NCBI GenBank assembly: GCA_034509425.1
Contig: JAVTVJ010000001.1
Span: 13,597,501 to 13,661,500, forward strand
Reading direction: 5' to 3'
DNA from: Eopsaltria australis
Taxonomy: Eukaryota; Chordata; Aves; Passeriformes; Petroicidae
DNA length: 64,000 bases
Part shown: positions 1-12,529 of the stretch, piece by piece
Layout of the letters: each line of letters begins with the position of its first letter
How positions within the stretch are numbered: the stretch's first letter is position 1
Position numbers and translations under genes: made by a program
Notes under the pieces: generated by a model
The model's database searches: none
What the model saw: the letters and a program-made list of their open reading frames with translations, nothing else
Told to the model about the DNA's origin: nothing

Positions 1-614
1 TATGATCAACAGTTTCTTATTATAAATTGTGATGGGTACTATTGAGCTACTTGCCAGCAGGATACTGGCCTCTGATTTGGAATGAATATTAATAAAGCTG
101 TTAGTTCTCTGTCAATAAAGCAAGTACCTTCTCAGTTTCAGTAACTGAGCACAGTAATTGCCATCAGTATCCCTAAATGTCAAATTCATTATTTCACCTC
201 CAGAGCAGTCAGCCTAAAAAGTGATTTAACACAGTTCTTAAACATCAAAATTATTCCATTTTATTTTGAGGGAACTTGCAAGCACCTTCTCTGTTTGTCA
301 GGGGATGAAAATACCAAACACCACTGAAAAGCTGTGTTTTCCTCAATGTCTTTCTATGCTAGCAAGGCTCCAACTCATTTCTAATCTGTGAAGACAAGAG
401 TAGATGAAGGACAAAAGTGAAGCATCCTCCTGCAGGGCTGAGGAGTAGAAATCACATAATTCTGTTGATGTTGATTTTTTTTTTTTTTCTGTGTGAAATA
501 AAGGAACCCATGGCTGGTGATCAGGATTGCTACCTGTTGCTAATTTCTTTTAAAAAACCTTTTACTACTTCTCTTCCAGCTTTGCAGCCTGTCCTAAATT
601 TTCTAAAATAGACA

Positions 615-805
615 ATCACATGTCCCAGAGGTGCAGCCATGGGCATGTAGAACACCCTGGGGCTGTTCAAGCCCAGGTTGGACAGGACTTCGAGCAACCT
701 GGTCTAGTGGACAGCTCCCATGCCATGGCAGAAGGCTTGTACTGGACTGCCTTAAAAGGTCCTTTCCAACCCAAACCCATTCTACGATCCTATGATACAG
801 CATCA
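615..805 (+). mobile_element. CR1 LINE, truncated 3' end
   Basis: The plus strand has the conserved CR1 3' block: GTTCAAGCCCAGGTTGGACA, CAACCTGGTCTAGTGG, GGTCCTTTCCAACCCAAACC, and the terminal ATTCTACGATCCTATGAT octamer-like repeat. Confidence 0.88.
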
Positions 806-3509
806 AAAATAATTTAAATGTTGAGAAAATATTTTATTTTTAATATTTGGCATGAAAAACACTGAAAAAACAGCCACTGAGAGTGGCCCACGAGCTGCCT
901 GCGACAACTGAATTGTCAGATCAAAAAGTGCTTGGGGTAGAAGCAGTGGTTTTGCATCTGCATTTGTAAGTCTGTTTTTATCCCAGGGAAATGGCTCAGA
1001 AAATGCCAAGACTGTGAGGGAAACCAAGGCCGAAGAGCAGGAGCTTGGTTAGAGCTGCATCAGCCACATGGGTCAACCAAACCAGACCCTGTCATTCCCT
1101 GCTCCATGGGAATATTCTTCCTATACCCCCACGTGCAGCTTGCTTTGCAGCAGGCAGCAACAGCCTTCCACCATCCTTATAACTGGTACACTAATTGTGC
1201 TACTTTGAACAGTTCTAAAATAAACCAGACTGTAGTCACATTGAAAAAAAAATTACATATAATATGGCTGTGTCTGAAACCTGACTACAATTTAATTTCT
1301 TTAAAAGTTGCCTGATACCCATACACAAGAAATAGTTCTGCAGCAGCAGAGGTTGAGTCCACTTCCCCTCTTTTCTCAGGGAATAACCTTAGAAAAACTT
1401 CCAAATTGATGGTAATTCCCTAGTTTCAAAGGCCAGACAAAATAAATCTTTAATAAAAGGGTTTGCCCCAAGAAGGAACCGGCAGTTTAAAGAGCTTAGA
1501 CCTCCAAATAATCAGCCTGTGTGCTCCCTGTAATTTAATACTGGGGATCTTGGCTAACTTCATTAAGAGGATGACAGTGAAATTAAGATAAATCATCCTG
1601 TGGTGAGGGAGAGACCAATACAGAGAAAACTATAACCAGCCAGACAAATAGGTTATATTATCACATAGATGACTTTCTTCCACTTTAACATTAAAATTAG
1701 TTTTATTAACACAATCTGTGTGTTACACATTGGGGCCCATGTCAGTGTGAAATTAATTTGTGCATGATTAACACAAATGCATCCACAAGATGCTGGACCA
1801 TTCTTTGGTTTAGTTCTTGATTATGTTCAGCCCACTCATTGAGGGGGAATTTTTAAATTTTTTGCAGTAACTTTACAGTTGAAAAAATTACTATCTTGGT
1901 TTTTATACCTTTACTGTTTAATATCTCAAAAATATCTTTACTAAGTCTGTAACTCAATCTCAGAATTGTTACTTCTACTATTAGCTTGTGTTAAATTTGA
2001 AAAAAAAATCAGTATGAAGATATTCGCTTTCTCTACTATCTCATAATACTCATGCTATGCAAATACTTTTAAAGACTACCCACATGGCTCGGTTCTTGGT
2101 GGCCAGAAAAAACCCAGTGTTAAGAGGTTTAACCCATTTCATAGAGCTTTAGCTCTGTCTTGTAGCTGCTGTCTGTTTGAGGGTTTTTTTATCCCTGCAG
2201 GGAATATCAGTGACTCATATAAAGACTTTTCCTCCAGAAAGCTGAGTCACAATTTTTATTAAATGCATTCAGCATAAACTGTGCATTTTAATAACAATTT
2301 TTCTATATTTTTATATAAATTGCACTGAATAACATTCAGTTCTTCCTACATAAAAATAATTTAAATTTAAATAATTTAAAACTTCATTTCAGGCCTTGTA
2401 ATAGCAGCTTTTCAACACCAGCCCTCCATTGCACCTCATTTGTTTGTGTCCGTTCCTTGCTTGATTCTGAGGGAAAGGCTGCCCTGGCTCTGCCATTCCT
2501 TTATCTCATTTTTCGGCTCTTGGTGGTGCATGCCTACAGGGCTGTTTCCATACCATGTTTTGGAGGTGACCTGGGAAGGGGAGGTGTGAGCTGTTTCTGT
2601 CTGAGCCCAGTCCTTGCACTCTCATCTTCTCCCCTCTGCACTTCCCATGGATTACTTGTCCCCCCTGGGTGGGAGTCTCACTGGGAGTACAATTTTTGGC
2701 TATGGATAAACACTGAGCATCACAAGACAGTGATCAGTCATTTCCCAGTGTGTCACACAGTGCTGTGTTTCACACAGCAGCTGCCTGTCCCCCTGCACTT
2801 TTGGACTACAAACACAGCTTTAGAAAATGAAGCAGTTTATTCAGTACAGATAAGGAGGACACACACACCAAAATGAGTTCTATTCCTTGTTCAGTCCTAC
2901 TTCTGGTCTCTGTCATTTTGAATTTACTAATTTCCTGAAACAAGGTTTATATTTCAGCATCAAATACTGTAATGAAGGACTGAATGAAACCCAGGAGCCT
3001 TGTCAGGACTAGGAAATCTCTTTTTAATAGTTTTATCCCATTTGCATTGAGTTAGAATACATTTCCTTTAGTACAGAGCACAGGAAAATGTTCTTTTTAT
3101 AACTGATTGATTTAAAAGGGTTCTGCTATACATCACCAAAGGGGATTAATACAGACCTGTTGTGCCAGACAACGTGATTTTGAAATAAGAGCACTAAACA
3201 TTAACAACTGCAGTACCTGACCTGTCACATCATCTGAATGACAAGGACTTGAACAGTTACTTATAATCAAAATTGCGGAGAGGAGAATCACTGGCTATGG
3301 CTGACTGATTCCTTGAAGATGGGTGCTTATGTTAAAACTGAGGCAGTCCCAGGGGTTACACCTACTCTTATCTGCTGTCACCAGCCATGAGAGGTCTCCT
3401 GGCTCTCTCCCTGGGCCACGAGCTGGCCTTTGCTTTCCTTGGGCAGAGACAGGGGGTGGCTGATCTTCCCCTGGCTCATGAATGGAGAGAGAGTCTGTGG
3501 TGAGCCAGT
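806..3509. other. Intergenic, nothing recognised
   Basis: AT-rich noncoding DNA. The patch at about 2450-2880 is more GC-rich and open in one frame, but that frame has no domain and lacks splice support. Confidence 0.6.
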
Positions 3510-3625
3510 TGCCCAGGATGGCATCTGTGTCCAGATGACTTTTGAATATCTCCTGGGATGGTGACTGCATGATCTCTCTGGGCAACCTCTGCCAGTGCCT
3601 GGTCACCTTCACAGAGAAATGTATA
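3510..3625 (-). mobile_element. CR1 LINE fragment
   Basis: The minus strand matches the CR1 block around AGGTTGCCCAGAGAGATC, followed by GGAGATATTCAAAAGTCATC and TGGACACAGATGCCATCCTG. It diverges beyond about 3510, where the family can no longer be followed. Confidence 0.75.
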
Positions 3626-6600
3626 CAACAACACTAAATAATCACTGAATAAAAAATAATTTAAAAGCCTGAAAGATTTCTGGGAAGGTTTCTAAACCAT
3701 TCTGAGGGTGGGAGCAGCTGTGTCTAGGGTGGCACCAGCACAAGAGCTCCCTAAAATTTCCGTGCAGAGCTATTGGTCATGCAAAAATGCATGAGACATC
3801 TCATGGGGGCTCTGTGATGTGGCACATCACAGCAGAGTGCAGTGTTGCCTGCATGGCTGAGGAAGCTGCAGGGCTCTGTGATGGAAATGACAAGGGAAAG
3901 GTAGTGCTTCTGAGATTAAAACAATGCTTAAAAGGAAAACTAAATTGAAAACCTTTGCCAAAAAGCCCTCTGAGATACTGACCTTTTTTGGACTGCTTGA
4001 CTGAAAACACTGATGAAAAGCCTTTTTTTCTAGCATCCACAAAGAACAGAGCTATGTAGGCTGTTAAAAAACCCAACTTCTTATATTGCTGGCATCTCTT
4101 TGTAGAAAGGAATTCAAGACTTCTTTAGCAAAAATGTATTTTCCTCTGATGTCATGATTCAGAGAAATATAAAATATTCCTAGGAGTTATTAAAATATTC
4201 GTAAGAGTTTGGAATATTTACAAATTTAGAGAATGACTACAGTAATTTAACTTTGGCAAATCCAACATTAGTGACTAATAAGGAAGGAAAGAATTTTCAT
4301 GGGAAAATATGGTGCCGTTATTTGAATTTTCAATTATTTTCCAGCTGTTTCAGACTGCATGAGGTATGTCACTTAAATATTCAAAAATCCTGAGCCATAT
4401 CTTCACTGAGTGGTTACTTTTGTATTTGCAGCTAAAGGAGCTTAACAAGTTTTCCATATTCCTGGGATTTCTATCTGTGCATCAGGTAAAAAATGTATAG
4501 CTGCAATTTGTATTTTATATATTAAAAGGATCAAGAGTAGTCTTCAGTGAATAAATAAGTAATAATACTATTTCTTTCACAATGAGAAGTAACTCTGGAT
4601 GTTACGAGCAATAAGAGCCTATTTGCTGCAGCTCATAATGTAATGCATTCTTTGAAGAGCAACCTTCAACAAAGACTAAATAACAAATTCTTTGGTTGTA
4701 GATACATCTTTTGGCTAAAACTCTTAATTGCAATGGAGAAGAAATAGAAGGAAGTGCAATTTGTTTGTGTATTTTGGTGCTAAACAACAAACTGGATTCC
4801 AGCTACTGTTTCTGATTTGTGTGTGTGTCTTACAAAGTTTTAAACATTATTGAAACCTGATAAAAGTGGGGAACATCACGTTTGTATGAAGAATATTGTA
4901 TGGAGTGAATGAATCCCCACATTTTAGTAAAGGTTTGTTCTCTCCTTTTTGCAAAATGTGTGAATTTTGATTTTTCGTTTCCTTTGTGAAAATACCTATG
5001 GAGAGAGTGTTTGCCTTTTGTAAATATTTGCTTAGATAGCAAATATTGCTGCCTAAGTCTCAAATAAAGAGCGCTCCTGTAATTTATGTAAATGATTCAA
5101 AACCTTCAAACCCCCCCCCCTAATCTCCAAAAGCCCAGGTGCATGGAGACATCTTAAAATGAAGTACGACCTGTTACACATAAGCCCTAGAGTAATTGAG
5201 TTATATATGTGTATATATTGAGTGTGTAGCTCTGGCATGTTCAGGAGAGCTGTTTTTCCTTAAAGTATCCCTCAAAATCAAGCCTTCCCCACTATTTTTC
5301 CCTGGATGCTCCATCTTCGAGCAGGAAGGGGTGCCACATCCCGAGACCCTTCTGTCAGGTTTCATTGCATGGGCCAACAGATACAAAAGACTCCAGGAGG
5401 CACAACTCCTGACAGCTAATGTGAGCGTGTAAACCTCGCTTTCTCAGGAAGTCAGGCAAAGAAAACTTCACCACTGACCCCAGATGATCACACAGATGGG
5501 TAACTTGGGTTCAGCTGAGCTCATTGTGCATTGTCGCATAGGGTTTGTTGCCAAGATATGGACTGCAATCTGTAAAATGTGAAAACAGCAGTTGCAGCTT
5601 TGAGGCCAGTGTTGGAAGTGTAATTGGGAAAAATCCAGGCTTCTTTCAAGATGGTGAGAATCCTGCCAGGATTTTTAAGGGCTTGAGTTCATTAACTGCA
5701 GCTGAGTTCAGAAATAAAGGCAAACATGACTAATATTTTCTCAGCTCCTAGGAAAAATATTCTATAGCACATTTGAAGTATTGATTTATTTACATGACTC
5801 TTCTAAAATAATGACAATAATTTTAGAAACAGGTAGACTGCAGACTTCAAAATGGGAATGAGCTAGAGCCAGTGTCCCTTCAGGTGCTGTTCTTACAGGA
5901 ACATCATGTACCTTTAATGCAATTAAAACGTACGCACGTACAATTTCTAAACCTCAGCTGGAGCCTTTGGCTTTTCTTTTTGATTTGCCCTGAGTGATGC
6001 ATAATGGCTAACTTGGCAGGCTGCCTTTTTGCAGAGAGACAGGTAGAGCCAGCATGAAAAAAGTGATGACTTACAAAATCCCTTACCCTATTTGCTAGAG
6101 AAAAAAATACTCCTTATCATTGATTTATCTCTCAGAGGTTCATTTGAGAATATATGTAAAACCAAGAAGCTGCTCATATGAGATTTTAGGACTACTATGG
6201 ATGATAGAGAGTAAGATCTTAAGAAGTTCACTTATAGTACCAGGAAAGTTGCCTGTCAAAAATAAAGCCTACTGAATATTTATCAGCTACTCCTGCTCTG
6301 ACATGTTCCAGAAAACACTCTTAGAAATCTTTGTGTTTTGAAGTTACCAATGGCTTCTGAATCTAACCACATACCAAATGTGAACACAAAAGTGCAGCTG
6401 CTCTCTCACCCCTTGCTTTCTTTCAGCTTCAGCCAGAACAAAGTTTCTTTGTTTCCAGATAAGTTAATGGTTTCCCCTGAACAGCAAAAGAAAGACATTT
6501 TAAAAAAAGATGAAGACTGGCACCAACCTGTCTGCCTCTCCCACAAATACAAGCAGAAACCTAGACAACAAACCACCAACAATGACCAGTATGCAAGACT

Positions 6601-6723
6601 TCTGGGATGGAGTTGGCCATGAAAACAATTCTGACAGTCTGACCCATATGTTTAGTTGTGGGTTTCATGTCACATAATGTCACAGACTTCCTGTTGTCAT
6701 GCATTAACGCCATTAAAAAATTA
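3626..6723. other. Intergenic, nothing recognised apart from the C10 run
   Basis: AT-rich DNA without coding features, RNA genes or clear repeats, ending at the target site of the 6730 LTR. Confidence 0.6.
5111..5120. repeat. C10 homopolymer
   Basis: A ten-base C run in AT-rich intergenic DNA. No associated element was recognised. Confidence 0.9.
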
Positions 6724-6729
6724 ATGAGG

Positions 6730-7302
6730 TGTTGCGGTGGTTTGGAACCAGAGGACTTCCGGACAGGTTCCACGGACAGAGGGTTTCCCCCCGGAGCTCC
6801 CAGGGGCAGCAGTTGGACCACCAATCCACGGACCCCAAGCTCCTGCTATTGGTTACTGGACTTGTCTGTTATGTATTCCCGCTCTGGGAAATTCCCTGTC
6901 ACTCCATAGTTCATTCATTGTTCTCTCTGTTCCCCTCCCCTCCCTAAACCCCATTTGATCATGCACCCCAGCCCCTCCCCTGTATTGTCCCCTGCCCTCA
7001 TCCTATTGGGTGTTGTTCCTCCCTTAAATACCGATGTAATAAGCTGCTCTTGGCTCTTGGTTCATGTGCTCCCTTTGGAGGCAATAAACCTACCGAAATC
7101 ACATACCAAGAGACCTCCTTCTCTGGTAGTTCTTTGCTGTTTCACCACGCTCCGGGGGCAACATCTCCCCGGACCGAACGCGGACCAGCTGTGCCCGTTG
7201 TCGGCACTCCGAGGAAGTCTTCCAGATCGCGAACGACTTCCTAGGGTAGCGCTAGGACTCTGCTGCCGGTACCAGGGTGGGACCAAAGCAGGGAACGCAA
7301 CA
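6730..7302 (+). mobile_element. Solo LTR of an endogenous retrovirus, 573 bp, with 6-bp target-site duplication
   Basis: The element starts TGTTGCG and ends CGCAACA, a perfect 7-bp terminal inverted repeat with TG...CA ends. It is flanked on both sides by ATGAGG (6724-6729 and 7303-7308), a perfect 6-bp duplication. A TATA-like TTAAATA (7024-7030) and a poly(A) signal AATAAA (7083-7088) set the orientation as plus. No internal retroviral coding sequence is present, so this is a solo LTR left by recombination. A 6-bp duplication is typical of class II (ERVK/alpha-beta-like) elements. The sharp ends and intact duplication suggest a fairly young insertion. Confidence 0.93.
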
Positions 7303-7699
7303 ATGAGGGGTGTGATTTGGCCTATCAGAGTATTCACAGCAAAATTGCTGTATTTGGGGTTTGGGGTTCTTTCTCATGCATAAAGCACACATAAAGCAGG
7401 CAAGAAAGGCTGAGTAGTGAGGATTTGCTCTGGTCTGGGCAAGTTTCTGTTGGTAAGTACTTTATTTTTCCAAAAGAGACTGCTGTTTCATTTACCTCAA
7501 AACATACCATGATTTATGTTATAAAGGAATAAAGATTTGTAGGATCAATCTGTAGGAAAATTGCTTCCTCAGAGCACCCTGGTAGATCTAGTGCCCTCTC
7601 AGAATTTGGACTGGTGTTTTCAAGGGTCTTCAGTGCCCATTTTTGGCCTTTTTCCCTGTTCCTTTCAGTGTTGGTGATCTGGTGGTGTCTATAGCTCAC

Positions 7700-8190
7700 T
7701 GTTTTTTCTGTCCAGCCTGGCGTTGCCACGACAGATTCCAGCTGGCTGTATTTCCAGGAGTGCCCCTATCCCAAGGCACTCTGGCAGCGTCTTGGAGACA
7801 CTTAGCCAGAGAAACTGCGGCCTGCGGTGTGGTGCAGGAACGGGACAGTTTAGCTATCATCTGAAGATGAATAACGAGAGGGCCCTTGGAATGCCTTTAA
7901 TTCTGAGTGGATTTATTGCAGAGTCTTCACACAGAGGAGAGGCAGGGTCCAAGAGGCCAGGGGGCCCTCAGACACAGCCTTAAGAGTTACCACGTATCAC
8001 CAATCACTAGGGGGTTTGGGGGAGTATAGGGAAGGCCTACGGGTATTTGGTCCTATGGGATAGGGAAGGAAAGGGGCTCAGGAGATAACAGGGAATAGAA
8101 CAAAGGCTCTTAGGGGGAGGGAGGAGATGATGAACACTAGGGATGGCTACTCTGGTTTGTCCTGGGTTAGACCATGGTCACTTCACTTTC
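7700..8190 (-). mobile_element. Probable second solo LTR or LTR fragment (minus orientation)
   Basis: The sequence is richer in GC than its flanks. Read on the minus strand it has a CTTAAGG TATA-like motif near 7980 and AATAAA at 7912-7917, followed by about 200 bp to a candidate end near 7709 (TGTCCAGCC on the plus strand). This arrangement resembles the U3-R-U5 layout of the 6730-7302 LTR, but the sequence is different. I could not find a clean target-site duplication, so the ends are approximate and it may be truncated. Confidence 0.55.
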
Positions 8191-8400
8191 CAGGGGTTTC
8201 CTATCTCCTTGCAACTTTCTCCACCAGTTATCTTTCTCCTTTTCTAAGTCTTCTCTCCCTGGGGTCTCTAAGGACACATCCACAGCAGCTACAGGTGTCC
8301 TTCTATATTTTGATAAGGAAGGTAATGTGACAGAGGAGGCCAGGGTCCCCCAACCCTGCTGCTTCATTGCTGCATGCCAGAAAGACTAGGTAGGAAATAC

Positions 8401-8558
8401 AGTTTATATTTATATACCTATTTTTATATATATAAAATTTATATTTATATAAATTTAATTTATATATATATATATGATATTTATATTTTTATATATATTT
8501 AATTTATATTTAATATATTTAATATAAATACATATTTATATATATATTTATATATAGC
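8401..8558. repeat. AT-rich low-complexity block (TATA/TTTATA)
   Basis: About 160 bp made almost only of TATATA and TTTATA words. It creates the apparent IYKYIYKY coding in overlapping frames, which is not real. Confidence 0.95.
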
Positions 8559-10436
8559 TGCTCTTGTGCAGCTAGGGCAAAACCATGGCTTCATCATGTC
8601 TCTTTGTAACCCTGTTGTTCTCCATGTGACTGCACTGTTGGAGTCCCAGTCCAAGGTAGAGGCCAAATGACAGCAGGAGAGACAGTATAGTCTAATACCC
8701 AAAGCGACAGTCACAAAACAAGGAGTTGTCTGTCTCCTGTAGGTGTCTGCAAATGTACACTGAAGCCTTAGGTTGATGTATTGTTCCTCTAGAGAGGCAT
8801 AGTGAGAGCAAAATGGGCATTTTGGCATCTCCCTGAGTGGCAACACATTTGTTGTCACCAACAACATGAGAATTCCTATGTGGAAGTATTTTTTGCCTCT
8901 GTTGATATGGGTGCATGAGTGAAATGAAGTGATCACAAAATAATAAGGAATGGGACAATTACCAGCAGAACTCACTTGTTATCTGTTGTCGAGCCTCAGC
9001 AGTGGAGGAAACAGTCATCTGGGCACCCTAATGAAATGTGACAGACGTTTAGAGAGCGAGGGCTGATACTTCCTGACAGCATCACCATCTGCACTCTGAA
9101 AGCTGTGGTATTCGGACATCTTAATCTGTTATGGGCTATTTATTATTGTACCTCCATGTTGCAGAGCACGCAGATCCTGGAGTTACATGGCATCACCTTT
9201 GTATGCTGCCTCCTCACCTCAGCTAGGATCCTAATCTGCAGTCTCTCACTGTGCTCCCTAGTTGGATGTTTAGTTTTCCAAATAATCATGTCAATAGCCT
9301 CAGAGGTAGATATTTGAAATGGGGGATGGGGAAGAAAGAAAGAAAAAGTCTCCTACCCTGCCAGCAGACAAAATAGATGTTAACCTAATTCTTACCAGGG
9401 CAGATGGAGTTGTGTAATCTGATTTCCAAGAGTAAGGGATTTTTCAAGGAAGTAATGTTTTAGTATATATGATATTACAGCAGTTTTTGCAGCTTCAAAA
9501 TTTTAATGTGGCGTTAGTTTCTATAGTCCTACAACACAGGTATAGAGAAAATTGTTAAAGAATGAAAGATGTAAAAAAACAGAGGGTTTTGCCTAAATCG
9601 AGGAAAAACATGTTACCTCAGATATACTGGAACACAGAGATTAAAACAGAGATACAGGACTAAACCTTTTTCTTCAAGCATTTTTTTTCACAACAAAATT
9701 AAAAAGTGACTTTCAGAGCCAAAAGTACATCCTAGCTAAAGAAAAAAAAAAGCAGGGAAAAAACCCCAAAATAGCCAAACAGTGGGGGTTAAATTTACCT
9801 TGCATAATGTAGTATTTCCCTGCATAATAAGGAACAAAGGAAAAAGGCAGAAGGCACAAGCCAAGTTACCAAATCAGTGGTCAAGTTACCACTTTGGCCT
9901 TGAAGAAAATGCTTTTTTCTGAGGTAAATTACCCTGAAGAGTGGCCTTGAATTTCCAACTTGTTTGCTAGTGCACTGCGATTTCCTCCCTTGTGGTGAGC
10001 TAGTGAACATCAGGCACTCAAGGTCTTATTTTTTTTCTGTTTTAAATCAAATAAAACCAAACAAAAGGTCAACCCAGTCCCCCAGAAGGAGGGTCTTGTT
10101 TAGCTTTGCTGTCTTGTGGAGGAGTACTCCTATCATGATCATGTGAAATGCCAGTGTCTTCTGCAGTTTCATTCCTCAGAGCATGGCTTGAGACATGTTG
10201 CTTTGTCATACGCTCAGCTCCTCTGAGCACAGTGATGAACAAGCTGTCACCTGACTCAGGCACTGATCTTTGAAGCCACCTTTAGCAAATAGAAGGAAGA
10301 GTTTGCATTCCTTCTGAATGGAAGCTCTTCACTTGGTGGCATCCCAGTGTCTCAAATGCTGAGAAAAAATGGAGAATTCCAGTCTTGTGTTCCTTCAGCT
10401 AGTTACCAGAAGGAGGTATGACATGGGGCTGATTTC
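8559..10436. other. Intergenic, nothing recognised
   Basis: Mixed-composition noncoding DNA between the AT-rich block and a CR1 fragment. The open frames are short and without domains. Confidence 0.55.
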
Positions 10437-10560
10437 ACAGAATCACAGAATCATTTATGCTGGAAAAGACCTCTGAGATGATCAAGTTCAACCTCTGACT
10501 GATCACCTTGTCAGCTAGTCCATGTTAGTAAGTGCCATGTTCAGTTGTTTCTTGACCATG
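10437..10560 (-). mobile_element. CR1 LINE 3' fragment
   Basis: The plus strand begins TTCACAGAATCACAGAATCA, the reverse complement of a CR1 3' terminal repeat, followed by GGAAAAGACCTCTGAGATGA and the TCCATGTTAGTAAGTGCCA segment. It is of the same subfamily type as 55866-56080. Confidence 0.82.
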
Positions 10561-10816
10561 AAAAGCTATAAAACTGAGAATGATACAGGGACACACTGGG
10601 TTCTTGCACCTCTGGTATCTCAGATATCAGTTTTATGGGTCTCCTGATTTGACTGATTTCTGGAAGTGAATACGTGAAAACAAAGAAACATGAGGTCAAG
10701 AGAAGAGGCACAAAAGCAGCTCAACACTGAGAGGCTCATTTGCCCAAACAGTGCAGCTCTGACACTCCCTGCAGATTTCAGTGATCTAAATAGAAGACGA
10801 CAACAAGACTCCCTAC

Positions 10817-12529
10817 TGTTGAGGCGTTGAGGTTTGGGGAATCAAAACCGGCTGGAAACACCAATTTATAGAGGTTTTAATTCACCTATTAGAGTTTTTT
10901 GGCTAAATGCCAGCACACTTACCAAAATTATTTGATTTTTGTTGTGAGATAAAGATTAATAGTAGGCAAAGTAGGTTTATACTATAAGGAATATAAGAAG
11001 AATTTATTAACAGACTTAAAACAGGAATAATAATAATCAGGAATCAGAACAGAACCTTTAGAACACCTTCCCCCCCCCCCCCCCCTTCATTTTTTTCCCA
11101 CTGACCATACAAAAGGCAACATTTTGACTTGTAGTTAAAACACCACCTCTGGAACAGTTTTTTCTCAGTTCATGTACGGAGAGAAGTTTTATCTTGCTCT
11201 ATTATATTGATTCTCCATTGGAAATACAGTTCCTATGGTTGTCAGCCTCCCGGAGGAAAAGATCTGCTTGTCCTAGAAACCCTTCCCACTTCAGTAGCTT
11301 TCCCAGGACTACTACAAGTGGACATATGATGGTCCTAGAGGTACTCTTCTGAGGATGAATATTTCTGTTGCAGCAGCAACAAAATCTCCTTTTCTCCTTA
11401 CTGGCAACACAAATCTTCTATTATTCCCAGGGCAAGGAATCTTTATACAAGAGTCTTAGCCCACTGCTTATACCTAGAACATTACATGCCCTTTTTTCCC
11501 TCCTTTTAGACCATTGTTCATATATTACAGGGTGTATTATAGCTGAGTTTATCAGCATGTCTTTACAAGAGAATTTTCAGCCTCAGGGCACTCCTCATCT
11601 CCTCCTTCTCTGAATGCAGGCTTGACTATATTCATTAACTTGGAGTCTTTATGTTGTACCTGTTGTGTCTTCATTCCTTTTCTTTGGGGGGGGGGGGAGG
11701 AGTGGAAATGCATGCTCCAAAGTTCCATCCTGATATTGGAAGAAAACAGATAATTTGTCTTTCGGTGGGGTGATGGTCACATGACCTCTGCCTGCATTGT
11801 TCAAGTGTAGAATGCTCAGCGTTTGAGTTGAGGGAGAGGAGTTCATGTGTGCTGTTCTCCATCCAAGCAGCGCCTCAGCTGAAGGGGTTCGCGCGGCCGT
11901 GTTCAAACCTTAGGAGCTGGCCGAGCTCTCTCTCGCACCGAGCCGCTCCACAGAACCGGCCCAGTGGGGGCTGTGTCCAAGCTGCAGGGAGAAGAGTTTG
12001 TCTGTGCCACTCTCCTGTGCTGGGCCATGCCATGGGGCCAGCGGGACCATGTTTGAGTTACAAGAGGGCCGCCCGAGCTCTCTCTCCTGCACCAGGCTGT
12101 GCACAGAGCTGGTCAAGCCTGGGTTAGGCGGGGCGGAGTTGGCAAGGTTCCTTAGCTTGGGACAGCAGAGCAAAGCCGCTCTCGGCTCGGGCAGAGCTGA
12201 GTGGAGCCGATTTAGTTCCTTTTCGTGTAAAACCACCGTGAGGAACTGAGAGACTGGCCCGGGTTCCCCCTCCCCTCTCCACGCCATCCCAGCCAGCAGC
12301 CTCAGGTCACGGAGGGCCTGGACGGACCTCACCAGATGGTGCGGAGGAGAGAGAGAGAGATGTTTTTCCTCAGTGAGCTGGAAGTCTAAAAGAGAGCTTC
12401 TCCAGGTTGTCTCTTGGTTTTATGAGTTCTGGAGGTGGAAACTGTATTACCTCCTTTTGGGTATCTCATTTCCGGCTCCGCCTCCTTCCTTCTGTACCGG
12501 GAGATTTTGACTGCGGTTACCCTACAACA
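10817..12529 (-). mobile_element. 1713-bp LTR-like element with 5-bp target-site duplication
   Basis: The plus strand runs from TGTTGAGGCG to CCTACAACA, with TGTTG/CAACA inverted ends. It is flanked by a perfect CCTAC duplication (10812-10816 and 12530-12534). On the minus strand an AATAAA (11003-11008) lies about 190 bp from the 3' end, as in an LTR U5, so minus orientation is favoured. Inside are a 16-bp C run (11070-11085), a G12 run (11686-11697), a CpG-rich segment (about 11880-12350) with diverged internal repeats, and no retroviral frame. The 5-bp duplication fits class I or ERVL-type integration. A degenerate two-LTR element is an alternative. Confidence 0.7.
11840..12350. repeat. Diverged internal tandem repeats of the LTR-like element
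   Basis: On the minus strand, similar words recur at roughly 150-bp spacing: a GAGAGAGAGCTCGG motif followed by an AACTCAAAC / GGTTTGAACAC segment and a GCACA...CAAACTC / GAACTC TTCTCCCT segment. At least two and probably three degenerate units are seen. U3 enhancer duplication is a plausible origin. The unit length is estimated by eye. Confidence 0.45.

Noticed and set aside
2457..2876. 139-codon plus-strand frame
   Set aside because: No homology recognised, no convincing start (it opens on a non-ATG codon), and no splice signals consistent with an exon.
8499..8975. 158-codon minus-strand frame with several cysteines
   Set aside because: No recognised domain. The C-terminal part comes from the AT-rich simple repeat and the start is not supported.
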